Origin: Enterococcus ureilyticus
GTDB lineage: Bacteria > Bacillota > Bacilli > Lactobacillales > Enterococcaceae
Length of the DNA: 64,000 nt
Assembly (NCBI RefSeq): GCF_001730315.1
Contig: NZ_MIKC01000042.1
Span: 62,001-126,000 of the forward strand
Direction of reading: 5' to 3'
The notes below the pieces were generated by a model. The model was not told the origin of the DNA. It ran no database searches and worked only from the letters and a program-made list of their open reading frames with translations. The translations under genes and the position numbers were made by a program. Shown in pieces: positions 16,618 to 25,761 of this stretch (positions within the stretch are counted from its first letter, which is position 1; each line of letters opens with the position of its first letter).

Positions 16618-17214
16618 TTATGCCCTACTCTCATTATATAGTTGCTTTATTTCCAACTTATTATAATTGATTAAGGCCTTTGATGCATCTGTTTTGACTT
16701 TTAAGATCCCTAAAGAAATAGGTGAAGCAGTAAATTCATTGTATTGATGGTCTGGAAGGATAAATACACTTTTGACGTAAGCGGTAGTCTCGCCTAGAGT
16801 TGCATGCTCATAAACCTTAGAAGAAAATGTTTTATCAGCCTCATCGTTTATCAAAGGTGCTTGATCTTTTGAAAATAGCGTAGCTTCGTTTTCTGAAATC
16901 TGTTTGATTGCGTCAAATTTATAATTATCTTTTGAACCACTCACTTTTTGGAAGCCATTAAAAGGCAATACTTTTTGTGCATCAGTAGCTTTTAAAACAA
17001 GAGTTTTTGATTGTTCAACCCATTTCCCATTAAGGACGATTGATTTCTCGATATCCTTTTTTTGTGTGCTGAGCGCATCTGTTATTTTTTTTTCGTCTTT
17101 GTCCAAAACAATTATTCCGTATACTGGCTTATGTCGAACATTATTATAGACAAAGAGTGCTCCTACAGATAGTACAATTAAACTTAAAATAGAAATTAAA
17201 ATCTTTTTTAACAT
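16618..17214 (-). CDS. Hypothetical membrane-anchored extracellular protein
   Basis: A 198-residue protein of no recognised family. It has an N-terminal signal-anchor (MLKKILISILSLIVLSVGAL, then FVY) and a hydrophilic remainder predicted outside the cell. Notable is VYGIIVLDKDEKKITDAL just after the anchor. The start at 17214 is chosen because AAAGGAG lies 7 nt upstream. A longer reading of 50 extra residues is possible but has no ribosome binding site. It is monocistronic and divergent from the gene at 17426. Confidence 0.75.
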   Translation of the reverse strand: MLKKILISILSLIVLSVGALFVYNNVRHKPVYGIIVLDKDEKKITDALSTQKKDIEKSIVLNGKWVEQSKTLVLKATDAQKVLPFNGFQKVSGSKDNYKFDAIKQISENEATLFSKDQAPLINDEADKTFSSKVYEHATLGETTAYVKSVFILPDHQYNEFTASPISLGILKVKTDASKALINYNKLEIKQLYNESRA

Positions 17215-17425
17215 GAAAAATCTCCTTTTATCATTATTTAATGCTAGTATATAAAAAAAAGGAATGACAGAAAATCGATTAATGCATTCAAAAACGAACA
17301 ATAATGAAAGACGATAGAAAGATTTAGGCAAGAAGAGACTAAAAATTACATTTAGAACTTGCATTTAAACTAAAGCTATCTATACTATTTATGAGATGTT
17401 TACGTTTAATTTAGGAGGAATAGGC

Positions 17426-18622
17426 ATGGAAGAAAAAAATTTCAGTATAACATTGCCGAAAAAAATAGTAGAAGAATTTGATTTAGAGGATGAAACTGAA
17501 GTTACTTTAAGCATCAAAGACCAAAAAATAGTGATCGAACCAAAAAAGAAAGCAGCTGGGAATCAGACACTTTCTTTAAGATGGTTTTTGATTCCGACTA
17601 CCATTATTAGCCTACTGTTTTTAGGATACTTATTTTATACTGGTAAAAATCAAATTGCTTTGGTAGGAGCCTATTCGATTGCCAATTTTGTGCTTTCTTT
17701 TGGTGTATTAAGTGGCGTCTTTAGTTTTTTGCTCTTTTTTATCAAAGGGAAACGCAATCAAGTCACAACGAAATCAAAAGATATCTATTGGCGCAACTTT
17801 CCGACAATCTTATTGTCATTTATTATTATCTTAGTTTTTTCATTACTTGTTTTTTTTAAAGTGATTGGTTTAGTCTTTATTGGTGCAACGTTTGATCGCT
17901 ATACGGCGACCTTGTTATTTTTTGTATTTGTGGCGCTAGTCAATTATTTTATGATTTATTCAGCATTATCGATCACACCAGCGAAACTAACGAATTTGTT
18001 AATTTTTGTCATTATTGGCGGTGTCTTACTTGCTATGATCACCAATAAAGATTACCAGTGGTGGCAATTTAACTTTAGTTTTTTAGGAACGATCGAGGCA
18101 AAAAGTAGTTGGCAGTTCAATGTCACCCTAATGTTTTCTTCTTTATTGATGGTAGCGTTGATCGATGGCTTATTTGTCGAGTTACAAAAAGCAATTCCGC
18201 ATAGTCGCCGTTTGACTATTTTGCGTATTCTTTTAACGTTAACTGCATTAGATCTTGGTGCTGTAGGACTATTCCCTTATACCGAAACAGGCCCTTTCCA
18301 AGGTGTTCATAATCAAGTTGCGGGTTATTTAGTTTATTTGATCGTGATTTTGATTGTGGGAATCAAGTGGTTATTACCCAATGTTACAAAAGAATTTTTG
18401 TCGATTTCTTATATGATCGCAGCGACATTAGTGACCGTTGTCGTATTATTCCAATGGACAAGCTATCTTTCATTGACAGCATTTGAATTACTGTCTTTTA
18501 TGCTGGCGTTCAGTTGGATCGTCCTCTTACTTCAAAACCTCCAGAAAATGACGCAAAATATCAATAATACGTTTCAAGTCAAGGTTGAACTTGATGCTGA
18601 AAAACAAATGACAGATGATTAA
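17426..18622 (+). CDS. AbrB/MazE-type domain fused to a DUF998-like membrane protein
   Basis: A 398-residue protein. Residues 1-41 look like a SpoVT/AbrB/MazE swapped-hairpin domain (FSITLPKKIVEEFDLEDETE, then VTLSIKDQKIVIEP). The rest has about ten hydrophobic segments with the DUF998-like pattern GLFPYTETGPFQGVHNQVAG. The start at 17426 follows AGGAGGAA; the ATG at 17396 has no Shine-Dalgarno. AbrB-like domains normally bind DNA or act as antitoxins, so one tethered to the membrane is unusual. Whether it still binds DNA or only dimerises is unknown. Confidence 0.8.
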   Translation: MEEKNFSITLPKKIVEEFDLEDETEVTLSIKDQKIVIEPKKKAAGNQTLSLRWFLIPTTIISLLFLGYLFYTGKNQIALVGAYSIANFVLSFGVLSGVFSFLLFFIKGKRNQVTTKSKDIYWRNFPTILLSFIIILVFSLLVFFKVIGLVFIGATFDRYTATLLFFVFVALVNYFMIYSALSITPAKLTNLLIFVIIGGVLLAMITNKDYQWWQFNFSFLGTIEAKSSWQFNVTLMFSSLLMVALIDGLFVELQKAIPHSRRLTILRILLTLTALDLGAVGLFPYTETGPFQGVHNQVAGYLVYLIVILIVGIKWLLPNVTKEFLSISYMIAATLVTVVVLFQWTSYLSLTAFELLSFMLAFSWIVLLLQNLQKMTQNINNTFQVKVELDAEKQMTDD

Positions 18623-18647
18623 GTCTATCTTCTGAGAAAAATAAACG

Positions 18648-18695
18648 AAAAAAGGTCAGAATGAAGCCGCTTGGTTTCGCTCTGCCCTTTTTTGT
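18648..18695. terminator. Terminator between convergent genes
   Basis: AAAAAAGG-CAGA pairs with TCTG-CCTTTTTT around a GC-containing loop. T and A runs on both sides allow use from either strand. Confidence 0.75.
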
Positions 18696-18706
18696 ACAAA
18701 CAATTC

Positions 18707-19564
18707 CTATTGATCCAAATAACGAGACATCAGTTCCATATGGTGCATAACAGCGGCTTTTCTCATAACGCCTATTCCAGGGAATTTATCTTTAGAAACA
18801 GCATGAAGGAGTAATTCGAGCCCTAACGTTAGATTTTCGCCGCATAATTTACTTGTCCACGGTTGTACTTCATTCATCACTTCTATAAATTTATCTTTTT
18901 GAGTGGGTGCTTCTTCACTTGAAAGGAAATGATGGATGCGCAAATGCTCATTTTCAAAATAAACAAGATGCAAGCTCAATCGTTTTGAAGGATAGCTACG
19001 TTCATAATAAATACGACTATCAATAGAGAAATCACTGAATCCAACAAAGCCGCTCTTGTGAAAGGTCAAGTGGGTGTCTGAGAAGAATTCATCAGGACAT
19101 TCTTGATAAAAGTTGGCTTTTGGCAATCTAGTGAAAGGATCTTGGGAAATGATTTTTTCACCTTTGACCTTTTGCAACAAACGGAATTCTTTAGAGAGTA
19201 GGACCTTTGTTTGATTCGCTTGCCAATCACTTTGTAAAGCAGGGGTTGCGTTGTTGATCACAAATAATTGTGGTTCTTGATTCAGTGTTTCAATCGGTTG
19301 CTCTACGATCATGGCTTTGTCTAATGATAAGGCATCTAGATAAAGGATGCCTTCTTTTGTCAGAAAATCACCCGCTTGAGGATTTTGAATGAGGTAAAAA
19401 GCCTGATGTTCTCTTTGAGCTAATGTGATAAATTTTTTCAAGGCCGTAGAATTTTTAACCGGTTCAATGATCGGCAAAACATGAGTGGATAGTCTATGTG
19501 CTTCAATTAATGCTGTCAAAGCAAGCAAATCAAACTGCTTGCCCCGAAAATAGGGATAATACAT
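18707..19564 (-). CDS. sce7725-family protein
   Basis: A 285-residue protein starting MYYPYFRGKQFDLLALTALI, the hallmark of the family named sce7725. Members are typically encoded beside a partner gene; their biochemical function is not established. No membrane segment or signal peptide is present. The middle and C-terminus (GFVGFSDFSIDSRIYYE, LGLELLLHAVSKDKFPG) are conserved-looking but give no catalytic motif I can name. Its ATG overlaps the stop of the upstream nuclease-like gene by one base (TAATG), so the two are translationally coupled and likely act together. Confidence 0.78.
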   Translation of the reverse strand: MYYPYFRGKQFDLLALTALIEAHRLSTHVLPIIEPVKNSTALKKFITLAQREHQAFYLIQNPQAGDFLTKEGILYLDALSLDKAMIVEQPIETLNQEPQLFVINNATPALQSDWQANQTKVLLSKEFRLLQKVKGEKIISQDPFTRLPKANFYQECPDEFFSDTHLTFHKSGFVGFSDFSIDSRIYYERSYPSKRLSLHLVYFENEHLRIHHFLSSEEAPTQKDKFIEVMNEVQPWTSKLCGENLTLGLELLLHAVSKDKFPGIGVMRKAAVMHHMELMSRYLDQ

Positions 19565-20235
19565 TAGCTTTCCTCCAAAAGACGCTGTTCCAATGCAGAA
19601 TAAGCCTCACGCGTTGCGTCCAATTCACTTTTTAAAGCTTCGACTGCTTGGTCACAAATTTCTTCGACAAAGCGATCATAAAAGTTTACCCCACCGCCAA
19701 ATAAATCATAATCTGGTTGTCTTTTCTTTAATTCTTTATAAAGCTGGTCGGTTGAAAAGACGCGTAAGCCACGTGCTGTTTGTTTCGCTTTACCGACTTC
19801 GCGTGCCTGAGCTGAGATCAAACGAAAAAGCAATTCTTGCTCGTTGACCAAAAGGTCTTGCTTTTGAGGTTTCTTATTTATTGTAAAATAGCCAGGCAGC
19901 ATTTGATCTTCTGTAGAAAGATATTGGTGGTAAACCATAACGCCAATATGACTTGGGATTTCTTCTCTAATTTTTTCAAAGAGTGCTTCAGGTAACACAA
20001 AGTAATTATAATGACCAATAAACGAAAGTTTTGCTTTTGAGCGGAAATCGGCTTTACTGACTTTTAATTCGTAACAGCGCCACTCAAATTGCTTCTCGGC
20101 GTTCAGACGGCAACTCAACGTATCTACAATACCTTGTTCATCAGGCATAGTCACTTCTTCTACTACCACATCTCCATTTTCTCGACAGTAATAATAAAGG
20201 ACCTCTTCCATTTGGATCGTTAATGACGTTTTCAT
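19564..20235 (-). CDS. PD-(D/E)XK-like nuclease-fold protein (MmcB-like)
   Basis: A 223-residue protein with a probable PD-(D/E)XK nuclease core: an aspartate in GIVDTLSCRL and the E-x-K motif in EWRCYELKVSKADFRSKAKL, followed by HYNYFVLPEALFEKI. This arrangement (ELKVSKADF, then Y..YFVLP) is close to that of MmcB-type DNA-repair or restriction-like nucleases. The C-terminal 80 residues are charged and probably helical. AAAGGAG lies before the ATG. It is first in a two-gene operon with the sce7725-like gene. A DNA-processing or defence role is inference. Confidence 0.7.
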   Translation of the reverse strand: MKTSLTIQMEEVLYYYCRENGDVVVEEVTMPDEQGIVDTLSCRLNAEKQFEWRCYELKVSKADFRSKAKLSFIGHYNYFVLPEALFEKIREEIPSHIGVMVYHQYLSTEDQMLPGYFTINKKPQKQDLLVNEQELLFRLISAQAREVGKAKQTARGLRVFSTDQLYKELKKRQPDYDLFGGGVNFYDRFVEEICDQAVEALKSELDATREAYSALEQRLLEES

Positions 20236-20617
20236 ATCTAGCTCCTTTTTGCTTTTATTCTACTATAAAACGTATGTTCGTAAAAATAAAGTGTTTTTTG
20301 ACGTTATCATAAAATTAGTTCAATACTTTTTGGATGAGGAATAATCATTAATAAATTGAGTTATTTCCATAAAAAAAATATATCTATTTGGTGGTTTTAA
20401 AAGAATTCTTTTATAAATTATTCGATTTTAATAAGATTTATTATCGTGCTTTTTACAGAAATAAGTACACATATATTGATGAAATAGCTTCTATATAGTA
20501 AATATAACAATAGGTATGTTTTTATTTTTTATTAAACTATAAAAAAATAATCATAATAAAGTTTGAAAAAGTATATGATATAATTATATAAAATTATTAA
20601 AATTAAGGAGTATGTTC
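20236..20617. other. Very AT-rich promoter region of the large adhesin gene
   Basis: These 380 bp contain no credible ORF. An extended -10 element TGATATAAT (20576-20584) lies about 35 bp before the adhesin start. The same TATGATATAAT sequence precedes the second adhesin gene at 47505-47515. The -35 region is poor, which suits activator-dependent expression. AAGGAG at 20605-20610 fixes the start at 20618. Confidence 0.6.
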
Positions 20618-23600
20618 ATGAAAAAAAGAAAATTACATATATTGATGCTTGCAGTCTTACTCACTCAGAGTTTTGGTTCAACTGTAAGTGCTTTTGCGAC
20701 GACTAACAACATAGATGGGAATGAACAGTCGGCTGATACATCAACAGCGCTAGGGTCAGAAACTAATTTATCTAGTGAAGAGGTAGAATTGTCAACTGAG
20801 AATCAGCAGGCACAATCGAGTGAAATGACTAGAGAAGCAACTGATGATGTTTCAACTAAAACAACCGAACAGTCAACCACTGCAAGTCCAACTCTTCCAG
20901 AGCTGAAAAAAGTCCAACCAAACGCACTGATTGAAGATGAGCTTCTAACAAAGATGACGCTTATGAGTATGGATGGTACTGAATATAGTCAGATTGATGT
21001 AAATCGAGTCTTGAATACAACACCGGTAACAGCAAAGCTAAATTTTGTGATCGAAGACAAAGATTATGCGCCAGGTTCAACCTACACAATAAGCTTGCCT
21101 GATCATTTAGGGTACTCAGATGTCAGTGGTGAGGTAGCCAATGTTGGGGCAAGCTGGTCAGTTGATGCAACGAGTAAAACATTGACGATCACTTTTAACC
21201 AGCGTATTACTGAAACAGAGTTCAACCTAGAGTTGAAAAGCTATGTATTCACAGATGCACAACCACTAGTAACAATCAACACGCCAGGGCAAACAGCAAA
21301 CAAATATCACTTTGATTTATATGAAGAGGTTGCCCCTATCAAGTATGAAGAAACGACCAATACTTATGGTCTCAAAGGTACTATCTATTATAATTTGGAT
21401 AGAGCATTGTCAGGTAGTCAGACAGTAGAGTTAGTGCTATTAGATGCGCCAGAAGCAAAATTTTATACTACATCCAATGAACAGATTGGTGTCTTTTCGT
21501 ATGATGTAGATATCAATGGAAACGTGATCCAAGCTTCAAAACAACCATTAGAAAAGGACAAAGAGTACACTATTAGTGAAGACACTACCTATCGAGCAGC
21601 AATCACGATCACAAATATGGACAAACAAAAGGCGTACGCTTTAGCGGTTGATCGAACATTAGGCTTGGAGAGTGTTTCAAATTATTCCTATAGCTTTTAC
21701 AATCAATACCCTACGACAAAATTAGGGTCAGTCAGTTTAAATAGAACAACCGCACCATATGGTGGTCTTGAATTTACAGCAAAAACAAGTAAAGACCAAA
21801 AATCTTTAAAAGAAGCAAGTTTAGGCTGGTTTCAAAGTGCCAATTTCCAAGAAAAAGGAAATTATTATGTCAATGTTTACAATATCCCTACACTAACTAA
21901 ATCAGGACAGAAAATAGTTTTAGAAAGTAAAAATGGTCAAGCAATTTCTGATTATAAAATTTCAGCCACAGATGTGGAATACAGGTCGGTTCCAATTACT
22001 GATTTTTTTGATGTGCGTAAAGAAAATAATAAACTAATTTTAACAGCAACCAAAGATAGCGTTTTAAGAATCAATGTAGACAAACTGCTCATCCCATTTG
22101 ATCAAAAAGATATTGATATAACTGTGAGTACACCTGTTGTCAGTGGCGGTAAAGAGATGATGCTCGTATCTGATCAATACCTTCAGCCAATTTCGATCAT
22201 TAATCCCAATAACGTAGAAACCGCATGGGGCAATTATGATCGGAACGGTGCCTATTTTGGTGACACAACAATCGCGATAGAAGGGAGTACTGAAAATCCA
22301 GTAAAGAATGCAACAATCAAAATCGAGCATCCAAATTACTTGCAATTGAGAGCGCCTAAAGGAGAATATGATTATTACAAGTTAGCTAAAGATTACACTA
22401 TAACAGCAGTCGAAGGCGGTTCGCTGATAAAATTTACAACCCCGGTCGTTCATTCGTTTAATTTAGATCTAGGTTTCAATTATGTGCCGGATAGCTTAGA
22501 AAAAAGTAAAAGTATTCCAATAGACACACTGCCTGTTACATTAAGTGCTGATGACTATGAGACGGTTGACACAACCGTTAGAACTGGACGCAAAATGTAT
22601 TCAGAACGCACACTACAAGCTAGCAAAAATCAATTTTTAGTAAATGCTCGAAATGATTCGTTTGATGACTTGAATATAACAACTAAAATACCTGCGGGGA
22701 TTGACGTAGTTTTTGATATTTATGATGTGTCAAATGACCAAGTAGATTCGATTTACCCCCAATATTGGGATCGAGGTCAATATTTTGATAAACCACTAGC
22801 CCCAACCAGTGCAGCTTATCCAAAAATTACATTCGATGAAGCTACCAACAGTTATCAATTTGATTTCGGTAAAACAAACAAACGGTACATTATTGAATAT
22901 AAATATGCTAATGGTTGGATCGACACTAAAACGATCAATGTCACTGGAAGTGCTGCTGAACCATTATATGGCGATCAGCTAATGTCAGCGTCAGTATCAG
23001 TAAATAATGAAGGCGCAGAGATCTTATCTGCCAATCAAACAAGTCATGAGTCATTAAAAAATGTAACTACAAATGAAGTGAAGACAAAGAATATCAATAG
23101 TGGAACAAGAAAGGTCAAAAATCCGACCTTTGAGATTAAGACACAAGGAACAACCAATGCTGGTATTGATTTAAATTCGATTACGATAGAAAATGTTCCA
23201 AAAGACGCATACACTGTTAAACAAACTACAACGGGTGCTCAAATCATTTTCGAGGACTATACATTAACCGAAAATATCACAATCACCTATAATACAGTGT
23301 CCAAAAATGCTGGACAGATTTTTACAGAAACTATCATTAGTGCGGATAATTTAGATCAAATGACAGAAACTCGTCGAACGGTCAACACAACACCTCTTGT
23401 GTTGCGATTCTCTGATGGCGATGCAGAAGGAGTCGTTTATTTGGCTCAAGCGCAATTTCACACGTATAATGAAAAAGATCAAACCATCAATGTTCCAAAT
23501 GTCTCATTTGAACTAGTCGATATTGTGACAAATAATCGAACGGAGTTTACGACCGATCAAGACGGGAAATATAACGTCGATGCAATCATGTCAGGAGAAT

Positions 23601-25054
23601 ATACCTTAAGAGTGACCGATATTCCATCAGAGTATACGATTGCTGAGGACTATATCAACGGCAAAACAATCAAATTGAAGAAAGAGTCGAATTTAATCGA
23701 AATTCCGCTCAAAGAAAAAGTAAATCAAACGAGTATCACCGCAAAAGATTCAACGATTTATGTCGGAACCAACTGGCAACCAGAAGACAACTTCACAGGT
23801 GCAACGGATAAAGATGGAAACCCAGTGATGTTTGATCAAATTACGGTAAGTGGAACGGTAGATACCACAAAAGTCGGTGATTATGAGATCACGTATCAGA
23901 ATCAAGGAAAAGAAGCAAAAGCAACAGTTTCAGTCGTTGCCAATCAGGAGACCTTAGTCGTCAAAGATTCAACGATCTATGTGGGGGATTCATGGCAAGC
24001 GGTCGATAATTTTGTGTCAGCGACAGATGAAGATGGGAAAATCAGCTCGTTTGAAAACGTAACAGTTTCGGGAACAGTAGATACCACGAAAGTTGGAGCG
24101 TATAATGTAACCTATCACTTCGGTGGCCAAACTGAAGTGGCTAAAGTGACTGTTTTAGCAGATCAAACAACAATCAGCGGCAAAGACTCAACGATTTCTG
24201 TAGGGACTAATTGGCAACCAGTCGATAATTTTGTTAAAGCAACAGACAAAAAAGGCAACCCTGTTGCCTTTGACCAAGTTACGGTAACAGGAACTGTTGA
24301 TACCAGTAAAGTTGGTGATTATGACGTCACTTACGAAAATCAAGGGCAAAAAGCTCAGGTAACAGTTCATGTTGTTGCTACACAAGCAACGCTGGCTGTT
24401 AGAGATTCTAGTATCTATGTGGGAGATACGTGGGAAGCGGTCGATAATTTTGTCTCAGCGACAGATAAAACAGGCAAAACTATTCCAATTCAAGATCTCA
24501 ATGTAACAGGAACGGTAGATACCACAAAAGCTGGCGTCTATGAAGTTGTTTATGGTACAGAAGCCTTAACACAAACAGCTAAGATCACGGTAAAAGCGGA
24601 TCAATCAACATTAGTTGTAAAAGATTCCACCATTTACGTAGGAGATGATTGGAAGAGTGCTGACAACTTTGTATCCGCAACGGATCGTGACGGTAAGGCG
24701 ATTGCATTTGAAGAAGTAGAAGTGACAGGAAACGTTAAAACCAAAGAAAAAGGGGAGCACCAAGTATCTTACGCTGTCCAAACAGCTCAAAAATCTGAAC
24801 CAAGTAAAGCGAAACAAGCAGCAAAGGCTGACAAAAAACTTGCAGCTACTGCAACAATCACAGTCCTTGAAAAGAATGCACCTAAACCAAATACAACAAA
24901 CAAGGATCAAACCCATAGTGCTAAACCAGACAAACAAGGAAATTACCCAAAAACAGGTGAAAAAAGTAACTATTCTATCCGTTTGCTTGGATTGTTAGCC
25001 ATTGCGGTCACCATTGTTAGTGTGATCCGACTAAGAAAACGAAGAACAGATTAG
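20618..25054 (+). CDS. Large sortase-anchored surface adhesin with Big_3 repeats
   Basis: A 1478-residue cell-wall protein. The signal peptide (about 1-28) ends SAFA. A Ser/Thr/Glu-rich stretch to about 100 is followed by a long beta-rich N-terminal region with several adhesin-like folds (about 100-940). A SdrD/CnaB-like domain (about 945-1030; VPNVSFELVDIVTN, GEYTLRVTDIP) comes next, then five bacterial Ig-like (Big_3) repeats (about 1036-1420). The C-terminus has the sorting motif YPKTG, a hydrophobic segment and the tail RLRKRRTD. The motif is a variant of LPXTG. The first ATG (20612) is too close to the Shine-Dalgarno, so 20618 is used. The ligand is unknown. Confidence 0.92.
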   Translation: MKKRKLHILMLAVLLTQSFGSTVSAFATTNNIDGNEQSADTSTALGSETNLSSEEVELSTENQQAQSSEMTREATDDVSTKTTEQSTTASPTLPELKKVQPNALIEDELLTKMTLMSMDGTEYSQIDVNRVLNTTPVTAKLNFVIEDKDYAPGSTYTISLPDHLGYSDVSGEVANVGASWSVDATSKTLTITFNQRITETEFNLELKSYVFTDAQPLVTINTPGQTANKYHFDLYEEVAPIKYEETTNTYGLKGTIYYNLDRALSGSQTVELVLLDAPEAKFYTTSNEQIGVFSYDVDINGNVIQASKQPLEKDKEYTISEDTTYRAAITITNMDKQKAYALAVDRTLGLESVSNYSYSFYNQYPTTKLGSVSLNRTTAPYGGLEFTAKTSKDQKSLKEASLGWFQSANFQEKGNYYVNVYNIPTLTKSGQKIVLESKNGQAISDYKISATDVEYRSVPITDFFDVRKENNKLILTATKDSVLRINVDKLLIPFDQKDIDITVSTPVVSGGKEMMLVSDQYLQPISIINPNNVETAWGNYDRNGAYFGDTTIAIEGSTENPVKNATIKIEHPNYLQLRAPKGEYDYYKLAKDYTITAVEGGSLIKFTTPVVHSFNLDLGFNYVPDSLEKSKSIPIDTLPVTLSADDYETVDTTVRTGRKMYSERTLQASKNQFLVNARNDSFDDLNITTKIPAGIDVVFDIYDVSNDQVDSIYPQYWDRGQYFDKPLAPTSAAYPKITFDEATNSYQFDFGKTNKRYIIEYKYANGWIDTKTINVTGSAAEPLYGDQLMSASVSVNNEGAEILSANQTSHESLKNVTTNEVKTKNINSGTRKVKNPTFEIKTQGTTNAGIDLNSITIENVPKDAYTVKQTTTGAQIIFEDYTLTENITITYNTVSKNAGQIFTETIISADNLDQMTETRRTVNTTPLVLRFSDGDAEGVVYLAQAQFHTYNEKDQTINVPNVSFELVDIVTNNRTEFTTDQDGKYNVDAIMSGEYTLRVTDIPSEYTIAEDYINGKTIKLKKESNLIEIPLKEKVNQTSITAKDSTIYVGTNWQPEDNFTGATDKDGNPVMFDQITVSGTVDTTKVGDYEITYQNQGKEAKATVSVVANQETLVVKDSTIYVGDSWQAVDNFVSATDEDGKISSFENVTVSGTVDTTKVGAYNVTYHFGGQTEVAKVTVLADQTTISGKDSTISVGTNWQPVDNFVKATDKKGNPVAFDQVTVTGTVDTSKVGDYDVTYENQGQKAQVTVHVVATQATLAVRDSSIYVGDTWEAVDNFVSATDKTGKTIPIQDLNVTGTVDTTKAGVYEVVYGTEALTQTAKITVKADQSTLVVKDSTIYVGDDWKSADNFVSATDRDGKAIAFEEVEVTGNVKTKEKGEHQVSYAVQTAQKSEPSKAKQAAKADKKLAATATITVLEKNAPKPNTTNKDQTHSAKPDKQGNYPKTGEKSNYSIRLLGLLAIAVTIVSVIRLRKRRTD
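23725..24870 (+). repeat. Five tandem Big_3 repeat units inside the adhesin gene
   Basis: Units begin near 23725, 23946, 24166, 24391 and 24604, each about 72 codons. They share the pattern KDSTIYVGxxWxxxDNFxxA, then a segment like VTGTVDTTKVGxY. Units 1 and 3 have GTNWQP. Units 2, 4 and 5 have YVGDxW. The fifth is extended by a lysine/alanine-rich insert before the wall anchor. Confidence 0.88.
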
Positions 25055-25073
25055 CTGATCGATAAGGAGGATT

Positions 25074-25120
25074 GAGGCTGGGTCAAAAGTAGAGAGTAAA
25101 TTACTTTTGGCTTAGGCCTC
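25074..25120 (+). repeat. Hairpin element between adhesin and mini-adhesin genes
   Basis: GAGGC ... CAAAAGTA pairs with TACTTTTG ... GGCCTC around a 10-nt loop. The head GAGGCTGGGTCAAAAGTAGAG resembles the start of the dispersed intergenic element (copies A-D), so this may be a shortened relative. It could partly terminate or process the adhesin transcript. Confidence 0.45.
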
Positions 25121-25158
25121 TATTCAATTCTATCAGCACTTAGGAGGCATCAAAATAA

Positions 25159-25761
25159 ATGACGAACAAACCTTTGATAGTAGGAACAGCATTACTGTTT
25201 TCATCGGCACTTCTTCTTCATTTCGACCCATTTTATGGAGAAGAAATAACAACTCCTGGAAAATACAAAATGACCTATGAAGTAGATGGAAAAGTCGAAA
25301 CTGCTACGATTGAAGTCAAAGAAAACCAGACAGAGCTGCTATTAAAAGACAGTATCATCAGGCAAAATGCAAAATGGTCACCAGTAGATAATATTGTTTC
25401 ATTGAAAGATAAGGATGGCGGACCATTAGCATTGAAAGACGTAACAATCAAAAATAATGTGAATACTCAAGAACCTGGGGTTTATTTTGTCAAGTTTTCA
25501 TATGAAAACTATGTTTCTACCGCTAAAGTATCAGTCAATCAGTTTACTAGTTCTGATCATAAAAACAGCGTAATGAATCGTTATTCCCCAAATGACGCTC
25601 AAACAAGAATCATGTTAAATGATGAATTGCTAAATGATGGAGCGCAACAAATACAAAACATAAATACTTCCGGAGGAGGGACTCAGCTGGGTTCTACAAG
25701 TTTTGGAAATATGTTGGGTTTCCTGTCAGGAACACTACTGTATGGAACAAGGAGAGTATAA
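25159..25761 (+). CDS. Secreted mini-adhesin with one and a half Big_3 repeats
   Basis: A 200-residue protein with an N-terminal signal segment (LIVGTALLFSSALLLHF). It begins its mature part in the middle of a Big_3 unit (ITTPGKYKMTYEVDGKVETA), then has one whole divergent unit (KDSIIRQNAKWSPVDNI onward). It ends in a Gly/Ser/Asn-rich tail without a sortase motif. It looks like a by-product of recombination in the adhesin repeats, now a separate secreted or membrane-held protein. TAGGAGG precedes the ATG, and its stop codon directly abuts the ATG of the Mga-like regulator, so the two are co-translated. Confidence 0.75.
   Translation: MTNKPLIVGTALLFSSALLLHFDPFYGEEITTPGKYKMTYEVDGKVETATIEVKENQTELLLKDSIIRQNAKWSPVDNIVSLKDKDGGPLALKDVTIKNNVNTQEPGVYFVKFSYENYVSTAKVSVNQFTSSDHKNSVMNRYSPNDAQTRIMLNDELLNDGAQQIQNINTSGGGTQLGSTSFGNMLGFLSGTLLYGTRRV

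Noticed and set aside
16618-17364. Longer start (about 50 more residues) for the membrane-anchored hypothetical protein
   Set aside because: It lacks a ribosome binding site, whereas the start at 17214 has AAAGGAG at 7 nt and begins a normal signal-anchor.
23725-24870. CRISPR-like or satellite repeat
   Set aside because: The repeats are about 220 bp, in frame, divergent and encode Big_3 domains, so they are protein repeats.
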